From Rallus limicola (Eukaryota; Chordata; Aves; Gruiformes; Rallidae): a DNA stretch of 64,000 bases. Under the pieces are notes generated by a model that made no database searches, was not told the DNA's origin, and was given only the letters and a program-made list of their open reading frames with translations. The stretch is taken from the NCBI GenBank assembly GCA_022605955.1, contig JAKCOZ010000001.1, positions 79,844,520 through 79,908,519 of the forward strand, read 5' to 3'. Both the position numbers and the translations under genes were made by a program. Below are positions 13,301 to 26,599 of this stretch, one piece after another. Position 1 is the stretch's first letter, and each line of letters begins with the position of its first letter.

Positions 13301-16300
13301 TTTCCTTCCCACTAGATCTCAGTGGTCTTTCTTCCCTGTCTGCAAGAATGGACTGAAATTAATTTGTCAAGACGTACATGGTATAAGGAACCAAAGCTCT
13401 CCTGAAATTAGGGCAGTAATCATACCCAGTGTTGATAGCAGAGGAAGTTGTATTTAGTATCACTCACAGGTACTGCTTTCTCCTAACGAGACACAGTCCT
13501 GCAGTTACAGGTATAAACTCGTACTTGCTTACACCTGAAGAGCTTGGGGTTTTGTACCATTTCCACAAAAACTTCCTATCTCTCCCTATATCCTACTTTC
13601 AAGTCAGTAACATCCTCTTTTTGTCCCTTGTTTGTACTCCTCTAAGTCATTAAATAAAGGTTTGCATTTCTTCTATTAACACCCTGGCCCCAAAGCTCGC
13701 TCTTCTTTGTAATCATGTTGTCAGGGAGGTTTGCTGGAATCCCACACCACGTCTGTTCCAGCTCCAATAGTAATTGTGTTTCTTGCTTTTCTTCTGTATC
13801 AAGCAGAACTGTTTTCCTGAGTAAACAGACCATGTTCCCACTCCCATTTCTTTATCCATACGTACCTTGCTTCAAACTACTTCTTTGAAATCTGCATAAA
13901 TGCCATGTTTTCTGTAGAAATACCTCAGTCAGAATAATGATCATTTGCATGTTAATAGCTCCATCTCCATAGGTGGTTGTTAGTTGTTACTGGTCTTGCT
14001 TGTTACAATGAATGCAAATCCTTTTTTTAGTCCTAATCTTAATTGCAAAATGATTGTATTTTTCCATAATTCCCTATATTTCAGTAATTTCAATCTATAT
14101 CAAATATGATTTCTTGACATGCTATCATCTGCTTTGTCTATTATGCCTAGGCTCTGCACATGTTCCAATAGACTTGCTAATTATCAAAGCAATTTGGTGT
14201 TTGAACTGAAAATGGGCCCTTACCCAATTCTTTCCCACCAAACTTTGGTAAAGAGTGAAATGAGACTTGAACTTGTACTTTGTGTCTTGAGTCCACTTTC
14301 TTGGCTCTTCATTCTTTCAGCAGTGTCTGACAGTGAAGTCACTGACCTGGCAAAGTGTTGCTGGCACCATCATTTCCAGCATGGGGGAGAGAGGTTATTG
14401 TGGTGGAGGGTTTCCTGTCATCATCAGTTCAGTATCTGTGGCCTTTGCAGCACCAAATACTTGGTGTTTAGTACACACAGCAAAATTTACTCTGTATTTT
14501 AAAGGGACAGTACTAAAGGAAACTGTTTTGTTCCTGATATTGTTGGGGACCCTCTGTGGATAAGAATTTTCTCTGTGGAGGTACAACTGGCAAACTGCAT
14601 AGGTCTTTCTGAATACACAGCGCTCAGTTTGAAGGATGCCTTGGGCACTTAGAGGCCTCCCTCGTACCTTGAACCCTAGTGTCTATGAGGACTTCCACCT
14701 GGAGATACCACAGTCCTGAGTTCAGTGCCCACATGCTTTTCCTCTGCTGTACAGGAAAGTTCAAAGAAACGTGACTCAGGAAATCAGAATGCAGGGGGGA
14801 AAGCCACCTGTGGTAGCTGCTAGGAAATGCCAAGTGAAGGAATACGGGCTATACCCTAAACCTCTAAGGGACTTAGCTATTCCTGCCCATCAGTCCTGGT
14901 TTTGAGCTTGAACTATTACAGAATCCGGGAAATGTTGTTTGAAGGGATCCTCTGTAGGCATCTGGCTCCTTCTTGGTTGTTCCTTTTCGGTTTGGGGAAT
15001 ACCTGAAGGTGCAGGGCAGTCAATGTTACTTCCTAAGAACTGTCAGCGCGGTAGCAGTCTCTTAGATTCAACACTTCTGACTTTATACCAGGTCTGTGCA
15101 ATTTCAGGGTTGACCCTCCACAGCTTCAGTGGGCAGAATTACTCTTTGCTATCTAGTCTATGTATCTTTAGCACAAAATGACTGCTACAGAAGTAGGCTG
15201 TAGGTCAGGGACATGCTGTTACAGGTTTTGGGCATACTGTCATGAGACTTGCTTGAGAAAACAACTTTCTGAAAAGAAATGAAAAGACAGTGGTATGATC
15301 CTAGCCTAAACTTATAAGCCTGTGGTCCACTCATTTCCTACTGCAGGGAATCCCAAGCAACATATTCATCCTCAGGAAGAAATGTCAAATTATGCTGTAT
15401 ACTTGGATCCCACAAGAGTGAAGTATCATTTAATCACTGCAAATTTAAAAGTTGGTATGATGTCCTGAAATTGACAATACCAGACTCACAAGATTGTGCA
15501 AATGTGCTTTTTGACTTACTTTCCATCCAAAGCCAGAAGCCCTTTTCAGGCTGTCTTTGTATCTCTTGTTGAAGGCAATACTCTTTGGAAGTGAACATAG
15601 GCACTGTAGAGGTGCATAAGTGGGATGTGCTGGGGGATGTAGAGGGTGGGATATTATGGTATAAAATGATCCTCTATTATTGGCTTATAGATTGCTGATT
15701 TCGTGAAGGATAACTGGGGGTGGTCTTCTCCAGAAGAGTAGGAGAGATTTGCTCAAGTGCTGTCCCATGTCTGCAAGACAGGGTTCGCCTGTCTAAGGCA
15801 GAACTTTCCAAACTAGAATTTGTTTCACGGTTCTTTCAGAGAAAGCCACCCCTCATAGACAGACATTCTTGTGGAGATCAGCAGACCTTAACGTATGCAG
15901 TAGCATATGCATCTTGTACGTTCATTCTGCTTTAATATCACTTCCTGGTGTGAATCTCAAAACAGTCTGCATCTCTCAGAGTTTCCTTTAGAGCAACAGA
16001 AGGAGAAAAACTCCTATTTGACAGCAACTTAACCCATGAGGTAGGGAAGCTGTAAGAAAATGAACTTACTCAATATGCTTACCTGCCCTTCGTGCTGCAA
16101 ACCCATAGTGTTGAACTAAATCCATGAGGCTGTTTATTTTCACATGCAACAGCACAGCACTGGCCATCTTCCTTTCTGCCAGGAGACTGGATAAATAAAG
16201 GACAAAGTAGGTCCCCCAAACTGCCAGCAGCTGAGATTTGCGCTTGCAACCTACTTCCCCTACCTCACTAGTAATCATAAGGGCATGGAGTCACCTCTGT

Positions 16301-17089
16301 GTAACCTCTCAGTGGAATGGTGTGCATCGTTGCAGCTGTGGGCGGTCATCTTTTCCTCACATTGCCTGATCCAACCCCCACACATTTAAGTGCAGCTCAC
16401 ATGAATCAGTGGGTAAGACAGCCCTTGTTATCTCCTTTGGCTCAAAGGCCTAATGGAGATAATGTCCACCATGGACATGGGAACTTCAGGCCTTCCTCTG
16501 CTTCAGGGTGCTTGAACCCAATCCTCATCTTCATAAATAGCAACCTACTCACAAAGCTATGCCATCCTTTAGGTGCAGTGTTGTTCCTCTGGGGTTCACA
16601 AAGCGAGTGCATCATTGTGGGAAACTCTTGAACAGTAGGAAAGCTTCCCTACCAAGCATGAAATCTTATGGAGAAGTGGGTCATTTTCACACAGTTATTG
16701 GGACTAAGAACTTCCCTTAATCTGCCACACTCTTCCTGTTGTAGCCTAGTACACCAGTTCAGTGTTTTCATGGGAGCTGACTCATCCTGAACTTGCTCTC
16801 TCAGCCCAGTAACATGGAACTCTGTGCCCAATTTTAGGCTCAACAGTTCAAGAAGTATATTGAGAAACTGCTGGACTGTGTAGGGGAGACAACTACTAAG
16901 GTGATCTAGGATCAATAAGGATCCTACTACTACCTGATCCTGCTAAGTCAGTCCTACTAAGGATCTAGGCTTGTTTACTGTGCTAAATAGGAGCCTAAAG
17001 GGTGAGATAGATGCCTATGGCACTTGAAAAACAATTACAAAAAGAACAGGACCAAATTCTTCTAAATAGTATCAGATAGCAGAACACTG
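10311..17089. other. No gene seen
   Basis: Nearly seven kilobases of AT-leaning sequence with no supportable gene. A T-rich run lies at about 12531-12560. A 128-codon frame on the minus strand at 12913-13299 is within chance expectation and matches no family I know. An octamer-like ATTTGCATGTTAAT occurs near 13944. Confidence 0.55.
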
Positions 17090-17270
17090 GCAAGAGTCAC
17101 AAGCTGTGGCTTGAGAGGGTCATACGGGACATTAGGAAAAGCTTTTCATTGTAAAAGTGGTGCATTGCTAGCAGAGGTATCCCAGAGTCTTGTACTCACA
17201 GGGTTTCGGGACCATCTTATGTGAGCAGTCAAATAAATTCGTTGGTCTCCTTTGTAGTGAGTAGGGACTG
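17090..17270 (+). repeat. CR1 LINE fragment (degraded)
   Basis: GGGACATTAGGAAAAGCTTT followed by TCATTGTAAAAGTGGTGCATTG corresponds to the CR1 segment 'ggacattaggaaaaagcttttcactgtgagagtggtg..cactgg'. The next bases keep weak similarity ('cccagag', 'ctcctt'). The expected octamer tail is not visible, so the 3' limit is uncertain. The copy is older than the one at 19.5 kb. Confidence 0.6.
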
Positions 17271-19449
17271 AACCTAGTAGAAGGTACAGCCAAGACTTGT
17301 TCTGAAAGGGTTTTTTTAATGACAGGAAGCTTATTTTAGGTCTTTTTGAAGTATTCTTTTCCTGCCTCGCCTGTGGTTTTTTGGCGATCTTCTTTCCTAG
17401 GGTAGTTCCATCTTTATTGGACAGCTATGTCTTGAGAGCAGTATCACTGTGAGCATTTGCAGGGGCTGAACTGCTGTTACTGGTTTAGTGCAGTTGTTGG
17501 GGAAGATTGGAACAGATTGGTACTGTGTGAAGCTCATGTCACATGCATTTATCGAATACACTCATAGTGGGATCTAAAAGTTTTATCAGCATGAATTTGG
17601 GATGGCTGTTTCCCTTATGGCTGGGAAATCAGAAAATGAACTGTGCACATAAAAACTTCTTTTATTCCTTCCCTAAGTCTGTCTCCAAGCCGCTGGTACT
17701 CACTGAGCATTGTTTCTGCAATTACAGAAGGTAGGCTGGAGTCCATGTGACGGAAAAGGGGAACTGGCTCCACTTCTTTGGAGGGTCCTTATGGATGAGC
17801 GATGAGGCAAGAATAGAGAGAAAAAATAATCACAAAGAAATTATGCTGGGAAGAGATCAATAACCCAAAAGTTACTCACATCACTTGACCCCAGAACAGA
17901 ACTGTTTAAAAACTTTCCCTTTGTAGAGGAGTAATCTTGAAATTGACCCATTCTGCCTAGTTTATTCTTTTCATGTTAAAGCAACAAAGAAAATCTTGAA
18001 AAGCACTGCTGCTGGTTTTGGTTTGTGAGTTTTTTCCCCAGCCAAAAAGCACAGCCAGCTCCTTTGCGCCATGTACGCAGATTCCACCAGCTACTGCAGG
18101 GTTTGGAAAGACCTGCCAGTGATCTTTTTCCTAGCATGAACGTTAAATACGGCTCACCCAGATGGGGAATGATCTAACAAATGAACCCCCCAGAGAGTGA
18201 TTGCAGGGAACACTTCCAGAGATTAAGGCAGACAAGCACATAAAAGTGATTATGTTCTGTTACCTTGTGAGGCCTGTGGATAACGCTGGTGTACAGATAG
18301 ATTGTGACAGGAAGAGGCAAGCGGATCAGGAGAGGTGGAAATGGAGAACTGCAAAACAATTTGTATGATGGGAAGCTGTGAATGGAGATGGTGGTAAGAA
18401 ACGTAGGTGCTTCCACACAGCGTGGAGCCCATGCAGCATTGGAGAAGTGAACAAGCAGGGACACCTTTTATTTATTTATTTGGTTGGCTTGGAGGTTCTG
18501 CTTTATAATGTACCTCACTCCTTTTCTGCCTTCAGTCTCACCAACTTGTTCATTCCACTGGAAGACACATAGTCCATCAGAGCTTGGAAGAGCACAAAAG
18601 GATAAGAGAAACCAGGGACGCAAGCCAAGTCTTGGCAAAGGATTGCCCTGGATTTCCAAGCTCACCTGATGAGATGCCAGGCAGTGTTATTTTAATTCCA
18701 TAACAATGAATTAGTCTCTGTTCATAGTGTCATCTTTCTCCAGCTCATTTCTTCATGGAAGGATAACTGAAGAGTTACACATCTAGATTTTCAGTTATCT
18801 ACAGTTCCACCTGTGTTAAGCTGTTTGATTTCCTTATGCCTTTTGTTACAAATTTAAATTGATACTTACTTTTCCCATTGTAAGACAGTAAGAGGTGCAC
18901 TGCTAAATGTGTAATCTTTGCAAATACATAGCTACTGTTTCTGGATGTGACAGTGTTCAGTTAAAGCTGGTTGTAACTTGCTGCAATGCCTTTAAGTCAT
19001 ATTCTTATTCCATTTTTGGCTTTCATATAGGTCAATATTTCAGTAGGAGTTTGGTTTGAATTCTGCCAGATTCACATTGTTCTTGTTTAAACAAAGCCTG
19101 TGGTTTTCATTTTCACTTCAGTTCTTATTAAGTAAATGCAAAGCTTTCAGCATTCTTTAAAGCATAATCTAAACAGTGCAAATAGTACTCAACTCACGAG
19201 TCTGTAGGTAATAAGAAGGATGAACTTACAAGTGGGCTGGTGAGGTCAACCGGATCAGTTGTTAGGTCAGAAATTTCCAGGTAAACATCTTATGGTACTA
19301 TAGACAGAGTTTATACTTGTTTTTCAGGAAAAATTTGTGTACTGAGGAGTCCAAATTCCTTTGGTTTATTTTTCTTGTTGCTTACTTCACTTTCCTGAAG
19401 TAGGATAGAAGTCAGAGGCCAAATTTTCAAAGGTAGTCAGGCATTTCAT
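17271..19449. other. No gene seen
   Basis: Unique-looking sequence. The frames on either strand at 18174-18670 are mutual shadows of about 60-96 codons with no recognisable domain. Confidence 0.55.
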
Positions 19450-19660
19450 GATCACAGAATCACAGAACTGTAGGGGTTGGAAGGGACCTAGAGAGATCAT
19501 CGGGTCCAACCCCCTGCCAAAGCAGCTCCCTAGCTCGTATTGCACAGGGAGGCGTCCAGACGAGTCTTGAATATCTCCAAAGAAGGAGACTCCACCACCT
19601 CCCTGGGCAGCCTATTCCAGTGCTCTGTCACCCTCACTGTGAAAGTTCTTCCACATGTTG
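19450..19660 (-). repeat. CR1 LINE, 3' end fragment (youngest in window)
   Basis: Read on the + strand it is the reverse complement of a CR1 3' end: ATCACAGAATCACAGAACTG (octamer tail), GGGGTTGGAAGGGACCTAGA, GGTCCAACCCCCTGCCAAAG, AGGCGTCCAGACGAGTCTTG, CTCCCTGGGCAGCCTATTCC, AGTGCTCTGTCACCCTCACT, ending near TTCTTCCACATGTTG. This is the best-preserved transposon in the window and the clearest evidence that the genome is avian. The copy is 5'-truncated. On the + strand it is followed by an A-rich stretch (about 19698-19745) that includes a run of 13 A, unrelated to the CR1 tail, which lies at the other end. Confidence 0.96.
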
Positions 19661-22159
19661 GTAGATATGATGTAGGTAGATATGTAGTGAAATGGGAAAA
19701 AAACCACAAAAAACAAAAAAAAAAAAACCCTCAAAAACCCAAAACAGAACCATTAGGTTGTTCACCTTCCATTTAAACCAATAAGGGTTAGATATTCATA
19801 TGCCTTTAAGAACAGTGCATTGTGATTATCCCCCATCATTAGGCATCATTTATGTCTTTTCAGAAGCTTTGTCTGTGGTTGTATTTCCACTCTGCAATTC
19901 AGGCGATAGTTTTTCTTTCCCTCGCTCCCCTGTTCAGAGCATCAGTATGTTATAAACAGGGTCGTATAAAGTCCCTTAAATGAAAGCACAATAAAAGCCT
20001 CTCTGTAGCAGCTACAAGAATTGCCTACTGGGCTTAAGAGTGTTGCAGAGTGGAAGCAGAAAACAGTCAATAGTACTGGATGAGGTGGCTGCAAAATGAG
20101 AAAGGACAAGCATATTCCAGGCCATCTGTTCCTTTGGAGAACGGAGCTTGTATAGGGTAACGCCTGCTTGTCTTACTCAACGTGGTGCTAAACACATCTT
20201 CCATGATTTTTGACCAAGTGACATTCTGGTTGCTGTTTCTGGATATACCGAGACATTCAGATTAAGCAAGCACTTAATGCATTTCCCCTTGCTGCAGCCG
20301 CCAGTGAGGAGGAGGAACCAGTTGACTTTACACAGGCTGCCTGGATGTGGTGGTGTTTGAGAAGATCTGCTGCTCTAACACAGTGGAATCTAACCAGCTA
20401 TAACTGCAGTGGCCCTCTGCAGACTGAAGAGGCCATTACCGTCTACAGTAGTTGCCCAAATGAGAGATTTTCATCACACAAATTTGCAAAAGGAGTGCTA
20501 GTTGATATCTGAGCAGTGATTTTTAACTGGCAGATACTCTATAAATACTCATTATTTATATTTAGCTATATTAAAGATTTAATGTTAGATTTAGAAGTAA
20601 AATATATGAAATTTTCAACACAGAATGAGGGCAAATAAACACATTAGTTTTAACTTTGCTGGGAAGGATAATAAGAACAGGACAGTTGATGCAGGGATAT
20701 GTCATACTCAGTGGCACCATCTACACCTGGTTTTCAGGGCAACTTTTCAAAAGCTGGAGTAGGTATCTCTCTCATTTTAGGTCAGAAAGATGTTTTGCTC
20801 AAATAAAATAAACTTTATAGCTTTCACTCTAGTTATACTTGCTTACAACCACTTGTGAGCCTTCCTCAAATATAGGTCATTATGATATCACAGATCCCAA
20901 CACACACGGCTGATAATGAAACCATGAACCTGGCTAGGTGCATGTGGCTTTGGAAATTAATGGTCACTGTTCTTCCCAGGACATTGCTGCATGGGCTAGA
21001 AACCTGTTGTAAGAGGTGTAAGTGATGAAGTCTTGCATAAGCACAGTTCTAGGAGAAACAGTTGCTATGAAAACAGAAATACAAGGTCAGGATTGGAAGA
21101 AAATTAGGAAACTTTGTAAGAAATCTCTGCCATCCAGTATATTCCAGAGGCCAAAAATGCACTCTTTAGGTTCACCTTTCTGAGTCAGGAATAAGCCAGC
21201 CCTTCCAGGGGGTTGACTTGGTTTTCAGAAAGAAATTTGTCTCACCATAAACAGACTAAATTTGCCTTCTGTGTGTTTTGCTTCCTTTCAGCAATCAGAA
21301 ATTAAAGTTTGGGGGTCTTCTGAGATATACTGAGGCTCTGCTGTGTTAGAGATGAGGAGGCTAAGTATAGTACATTGTAAACTACCATCTCACAAGGGAG
21401 GAGAAGAGGGGAGGGGAACAAACAGCAGCATTAAGTATACAAACAAGAAGGACCATGGGAATTGAGCACTGGTACTTTAAACTTCAACACTGGTGAATGC
21501 CTGGCTCAATAAGCAGCACATGTGGAACTTCTTGGAGAGCTGAGATGCAAAATAACGTGAATTCTTCACACAAGCCCTGAAAGATAAAGACAAAAACCCC
21601 AAGCGTTACGAATATGAAAACAGTTATTCCATTCTAATATATCTTGGCCAATCTGAAGTATTGTATTAGAGATGTGTGTGACCTAACCCTTAAATCCTAA
21701 ATCCTTTTATTTTTGGAAAGCTAGATCCGCACTGGAACCTGCCTACTTTGCCATTTGGCTTCCTTTTAAAATATGTGAGAAGAGCCACACCAGTGAAATT
21801 AAGCCAGAGATAGCAGTAAACTCGCCAAAAATGTAAATGTGCCTTTTGAGGTTTCTGGTTTTTGAAGCTGAAATTTCAGGGACTGTTGTGATATCCTTGA
21901 ATTTGAACTCTTAACTCTGATTGAACATCAAACTAGCACACCTTCCCAATTCAAATGCTGTTCCCTTGACCTCTGGCTACATTTGATCCAGCTTTGTGAG
22001 TTGTTCCAGCAGAATATAAACACGGTTGAATTCCTGCAAGTCACTTAGCCAAGTGTTGGTTGTTTGTCCACCTCTACCCCAGAAGTATTGGGTATTATTA
22101 AAGGTTTAGAGTTGGGTTAGGCAGTGGTCCATGGAGTCCTATGCGTATGTGCTCTAGAT
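19661..22159. other. No gene seen
   Basis: No repeat copy or gene recognised. A 78-codon open frame without a usable ATG runs from about 20246 to 20512 and contains an acidic Ser-Glu-Glu-Glu-Glu patch. It sits behind a CAG acceptor-like site but has no matching donor or family resemblance. An AT-rich patch lies at about 20520-20640. Confidence 0.55.
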
Positions 22160-22480
22160 CTGATACTGCTTGATGTTTTCATTAAGATTTTCACTGGAGA
22201 CCGGAATGGAGAGTATGCTAATCAAATTCATATGCAACACAAAGCTGGAAGCAATCGCCAATGCATTGGAGAATAGGATTAGCCCAGAGTCTGACTATGA
22301 TGAATTCAAGAAGTGAGCTGAAATCAATAAGCTGAGATTCAATAAGCACAAATGTAAAGCAGTTCACATAGGAAGGGATAATTAAATGCACAAATGGAAA
22401 ATGGAGCTGTCTGTAGGCAGGGAGGGGGAGACAAAGAGGTTTTGCTCCTTAAACCAAATCTAGGAAGACAAGGAATCATT
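22160..22480 (+). repeat. Ancient CR1 LINE fragment, reverse transcriptase region
   Basis: The + strand translation keeps the reverse transcriptase layout of CR1 ORF2. At 22212-22247 the reading is S-M-L-I-K-F-I-C-N-T-K-L, which aligns with the family motif around the catalytic F-A-D-D. Here the aspartate pair is lost (F-I-C-N at 22227-22238). Downstream, at about 22332-22382, comes L-R-F-N-K-H-K-C-K-A-V-H-I-G-R-D-N, matching the 'FN..KCK..HIGR' block after the catalytic motif. In-frame stops and frameshifts lie between, so this is a dead relic. The outer limits are approximate. Confidence 0.82.
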
Positions 22481-25400
22481 TTTATTCGTGGTAGTGAACA
22501 GCCAATAGCTCCAAAAATTAGCTTCATGCCCAGATCCAGCTTTTAGCTCCACATGAACTTGTCACTGACGAGGCATAATTAAAGGTGGAAAAAAAAAACC
22601 CAAAAGCACTAGCTCAGCCTTTTCTATTCCACAAAAGGGGCTAGCTCTTAGGTAAAGGAGTGACAATATTTTGTTTTTCCTCTCTTCTGCTATCTGTGAT
22701 CACTTCTCTAAATCTGCCTTTCTTTTCTACACACCTGATGTGGACAGTCAGAGATCTAGGTGTGCAAAACTGGGATGACATCTTTTTTTCCATGGACAGT
22801 TCTAGTGACAGGTGTCTTAACCTGTCATACATAGCCCCAGTTTGCTACTTCATTGTTTCATGTCAAGAAGAACCACACATTTTGTTACAATTAGTGATTT
22901 TTACACCCAGGTTTCTACGCTGACTAGAGTGGCTGTCAGTCAGGAGGAGAGGTGTATGTAGGCTGCAGTGATTAAAGCTGGAACCTCAGTGTCCTGAACT
23001 GATATGTAGGACTATATGTCCTACAATATGTAGGGCACCAGTGTACAGCCCTTGCAGATTGCAGTAGGAAAGGATTGCACGGGTCAGTACTCTCTGTAGA
23101 GAGAATGGGAGTAAGGATGGGATTGGGTTCAGTTGCTTCACTTCAGTCAGGGTAGTGATGGGAAACATGATGAAAATATGAGTCTGTGGGTTCCCTGGTG
23201 AGGTTTGGGGTACATTGACAGATTGTCTAGTGATTATTGGCATGGCCCTTGCTCACCGTGTGCCTGTCTTGGGCCTGCTCTGTCACTATCTGTCAGACAC
23301 GCACCTTGCTAGAAATTCTCTTTTCTTTGCTGGAAAAAATATCTGCACTATTGTTTGAAGGGGAGCTTGGGCTTTTTCAGCAGTACAGTGAACTCCTTTC
23401 TCCACTACCCTGACTGGGCTGAGTCAGACCCAAACATAGGGCTTATTCTCTGAAGGAGTCTTTTTCTCTGAGTGCTAATCAGGAGTAAGTAGAGTACCAA
23501 TTCATCAGGTGCTGGTGTCCATGGAAAGTACTAACTGGAGAACATCAAGGAGTTGCCTAATGTATCCATACCAAAGGTCAAAAGCTTCCTTCATTGAAAG
23601 CAGAAACTGTGATCTTTTGAAAGCCATTAATGTCCATGTTCCCCTATCAAATCCAGTCAGGTTCTTTCACTGAGCGCACTTTCCTCGGGCTACGAGCTAA
23701 TTTTATTTGCCAGTCTCCTGATCCTTCCCCTGTTGATCTTGGGCAAGAGTTTTCCTTTTTGAAAGTACACTTACTTCAAGGAATCACAGGCCTGAGCTCT
23801 TGAAAAGGCCTTTTGAGAGGCAAAAACAAAATCTACACTTTATTTGTGTATTTGAGGCTCTTAAAGAATAATCTTTTCCTCTGTGGGGCCATGAGAACAG
23901 CTTTAAGTCAAGTGATAGTTAAAGAGATGAGGTGGAGCTGTCAGTGTGCTTCATGCATTTAGTGATCCTAGGGTTTCAAGGATGAGGTTGTAGAGAACAT
24001 ATTGCCGTTTACAGGTGTCAGATACTGTGGGTCACCTTGACCAGGTTCAGAATTCATCTCAACAGAAATGTCTCTGTGGCAGAATTGCTCCTGCTGGGGA
24101 CTCTTGCCACATCAAGGAAGGTTTTTGACTATAGTCAAATTCAGCATTAACTATGAGGATTGGATGACATCAGGCTTTAATCATGTCTCACATCTCTCTG
24201 GTTTTTCTATCTCCCCATAACACCTCCAGCTTTAACCCAGCAGTGTTCAAATTGAGAGATGGTAGTAAATAGCACTGGGATGCTGTGCTCCTCCTTCCTC
24301 TCTAAAATCTCATCTGCAGTGTTTTTAAAGCTGTATTTTAGGAATAACTGGCCTAGGATAATCTTTAATCAGTTTAGTACCAGTTTCACGCATCTGGCAG
24401 TGTATTAGGGCATAGGAAAAACTCCAGAGTGCATTTATCTCCAGACCTATCCACATGTAATAGCCTTGAGAGCATATTATAAAGTGGCAGAATTCAGGGC
24501 AGTCCTGGGGCTGTGTTCAGCTCTGGTGTACAATGGAGTTGGCATATAACCACTTCCAACATCAGGAACAACAAACAATTCCTCTAGGTTTTTTTTCCAT
24601 ACCAAACAATTGGAGTGGCTGGGGATATTACTGTACCGCTAAGGCAGCAGCCACAGTATGGATTCAGGTTCAGGATGCATCAAACAAATTGAACCAATAA
24701 TGTATAGAAAATACGTTCCATCGCTATGGTGAGCACTACTCCCTTAGGACTGCAGGTAGTGAGGAGGAGGAACAGGACACACACATTGGCAAAAATAATT
24801 TTGGCACAACTGACTTGACTAAAGCCTGGAAGGATAAAACACTTGATTATAATGTTTAAAAATGTGGCCCTGGACATTAAGGAACAAGAGAGAATGGCCA
24901 ACAGGGCTGAAATGGCACTTTGCATAAAGCGTCTCTCAGCCTTTCACAGTTACCAATGGCTGCAGGGCCATGCATGGAAATAGCCAAATGCTGAAGCCTA
25001 GGAACAGGGACACCACTCAGAATATGTGTGTAGAACTAGAAGTGCTTGGGAATATTCTTGTGTACTGAGGACAGCTGGCCCAGAGTGGCCATTCCCACTG
25101 ATAAAAGGTCTAAACCAGGGTAGCTGGGTGCAGCCTGCGAGTCAAGGCTGGCCCTAGGAGTATTCCACTTCCAGGATGTGACTGAGAGTTATTTGGGAGG
25201 GTGTTTACAGAGCTGTGCTAGGGCCATGCTAACTATTTAACAGTAGGGCTGATTATTTTTCCATTCCCAGGACCTGCTCCAGGTGGTTTAACTTAGAAAT
25301 ATAGATGGACCCTGGCAGCCCATCCAATCATACCAGAAAACAATGTACTCCCTAACATAGCTATCTGAATGCATGCAAAAGCAGTTGGGGTGTTAGAAGG

Positions 25401-25809
25401 GATACCCGTGTTGAATGTTGGCTGAAAGTCTTTTACAATCATTATTATAATTTCTAAAAAAGCCCAGATTATATGTTTTAACTAAATATAAGGCAGGAGA
25501 CAAAGGCAGACACAGATGAAGAGACGAGCAGGTGAAAAGAAGAAGAGAGGTAGTATTATGGCTCAGCCTGAGAGGCAGAGGTGCCGGAGCACCTGAAGCC
25601 TAGCTGTCATCATTATTCCTTTGTGAGCATCGCTGGTTTAGTATAAAGAGAGTTTTAAGGAGGACAATGAAGCAGCTTTGCAAAAGTTTAGCAGAGAAAG
25701 CTCAAAGGTGCCATTGAAAACATTTAAAATCTGACGGTGCCTGGTAACACTGACCAGCACACATGGGAGCTAAACTTTCAGTAGGGATTCAGAGGTGATG
25801 CTTGGAGGA
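22481..25809. other. No gene seen
   Basis: No supportable gene or transposon. A short perfect inverted repeat lies at 23005-23025 (arms of 8 bases, loop of 5). Confidence 0.55.
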
Positions 25810-26236
25810 GGGTAAGCTATAAAAGTCCTGACAGTGAAGACAAACGGCTTATGTTTCATGAAATAGAAGAGGGAGGGGAAGCCAAAAGAAACATTTAGAG
25901 AAAGGTGCAACATACTGCAAACAACAGGAAGGGAATATGACCTTTGTCTTCCTGCACTGATTTGAGCCAGGCAATTTGCAGCGTTAAGGCCGGGGAAAGG
26001 ATGTTGTAGTAATGAAAGAGTAGGCTGATGTGAGCCTGGGCAACCATTTCAGCTGCAGTGAAAAGGGATCAGGAATTCATGCCTTAGACGTGTTTTCCAG
26101 CAGAAGTCTTTGAGATTTATACAAAGCCCAAGTGTGAGGACCCAGAAAGAGGTCTGAATGGAAGATAATGTGCAGGTTATATAGGTCAGAGGGATGGCTG
26201 GCCAGCACGATGTTATAGTCTACAGTGATGGAAAAA
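25810..26236 (-). repeat. L2-like LINE relic, ORF2 region
   Basis: Read on the minus strand, the segment starts with I-T-V-D and continues through degraded counterparts of the L2 ORF2 blocks 'NLGV.FD', 'SFTPHI' (here G-P-H-T), 'SKS.RFYLRN', a Leu-rich 'ALV.SRLDY.N' region and 'LQIA' near 25980. The + strand shows the same order as antisense L2: AGAGGGAGGGGAAGCCA, TGTTGTAGTAATGAAAGAG, GTGAGCCTGGGCAACCATTT, GAAGATAATGTGCAGGTTAT, TCTACAGTGATGGA. Several stops and frameshifts make it non-functional. L2 predates amniote divergence and is normally hard to see in birds. Confidence 0.75.
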
Positions 26237-26599
26237 GCATTTCAGTATTTCAGAGGGAGTCTTTCTTTTTGCCTGTGGTGAACCAGTGCTACTACTCTCA
26301 AGCTCAGCAATACATTCGTTTGCATGTCTTTTGATGAAGTGCGAAAAAACATGCATCATGCTCATGTAAAGCCAGCTTCTTCCTAGATGTTCCATATGGG
26401 GCATTTCTGTGGTGTGAAGGGAAGTTACTGGAGTGCTTCCAAGGTGCAAAGGGAAGTAAGTGGAGTGCACTCAAGTCCCAAATGTAGGATTGCTTTTAGG
26501 AGCTTGCTGCAGGTACTTTAGGCTGGAACATGGTGGCTATTCCTCCACTGTGGGGGTGGCAAGGTATTTTTCAATTTGTTCATGAAACTATTAAGGATG

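Noticed and set aside
20246..20512. 78-codon open frame with an acidic EEEE patch behind a CAG acceptor-like site
   Set aside because: No matching donor, no ATG at the start, and no recognisable domain. The length is within chance expectation.
24480..24610. CR1-like words ('ctggggctgtgttcagctctgg')
   Set aside because: Only one short match; neighbouring CR1 blocks are missing.
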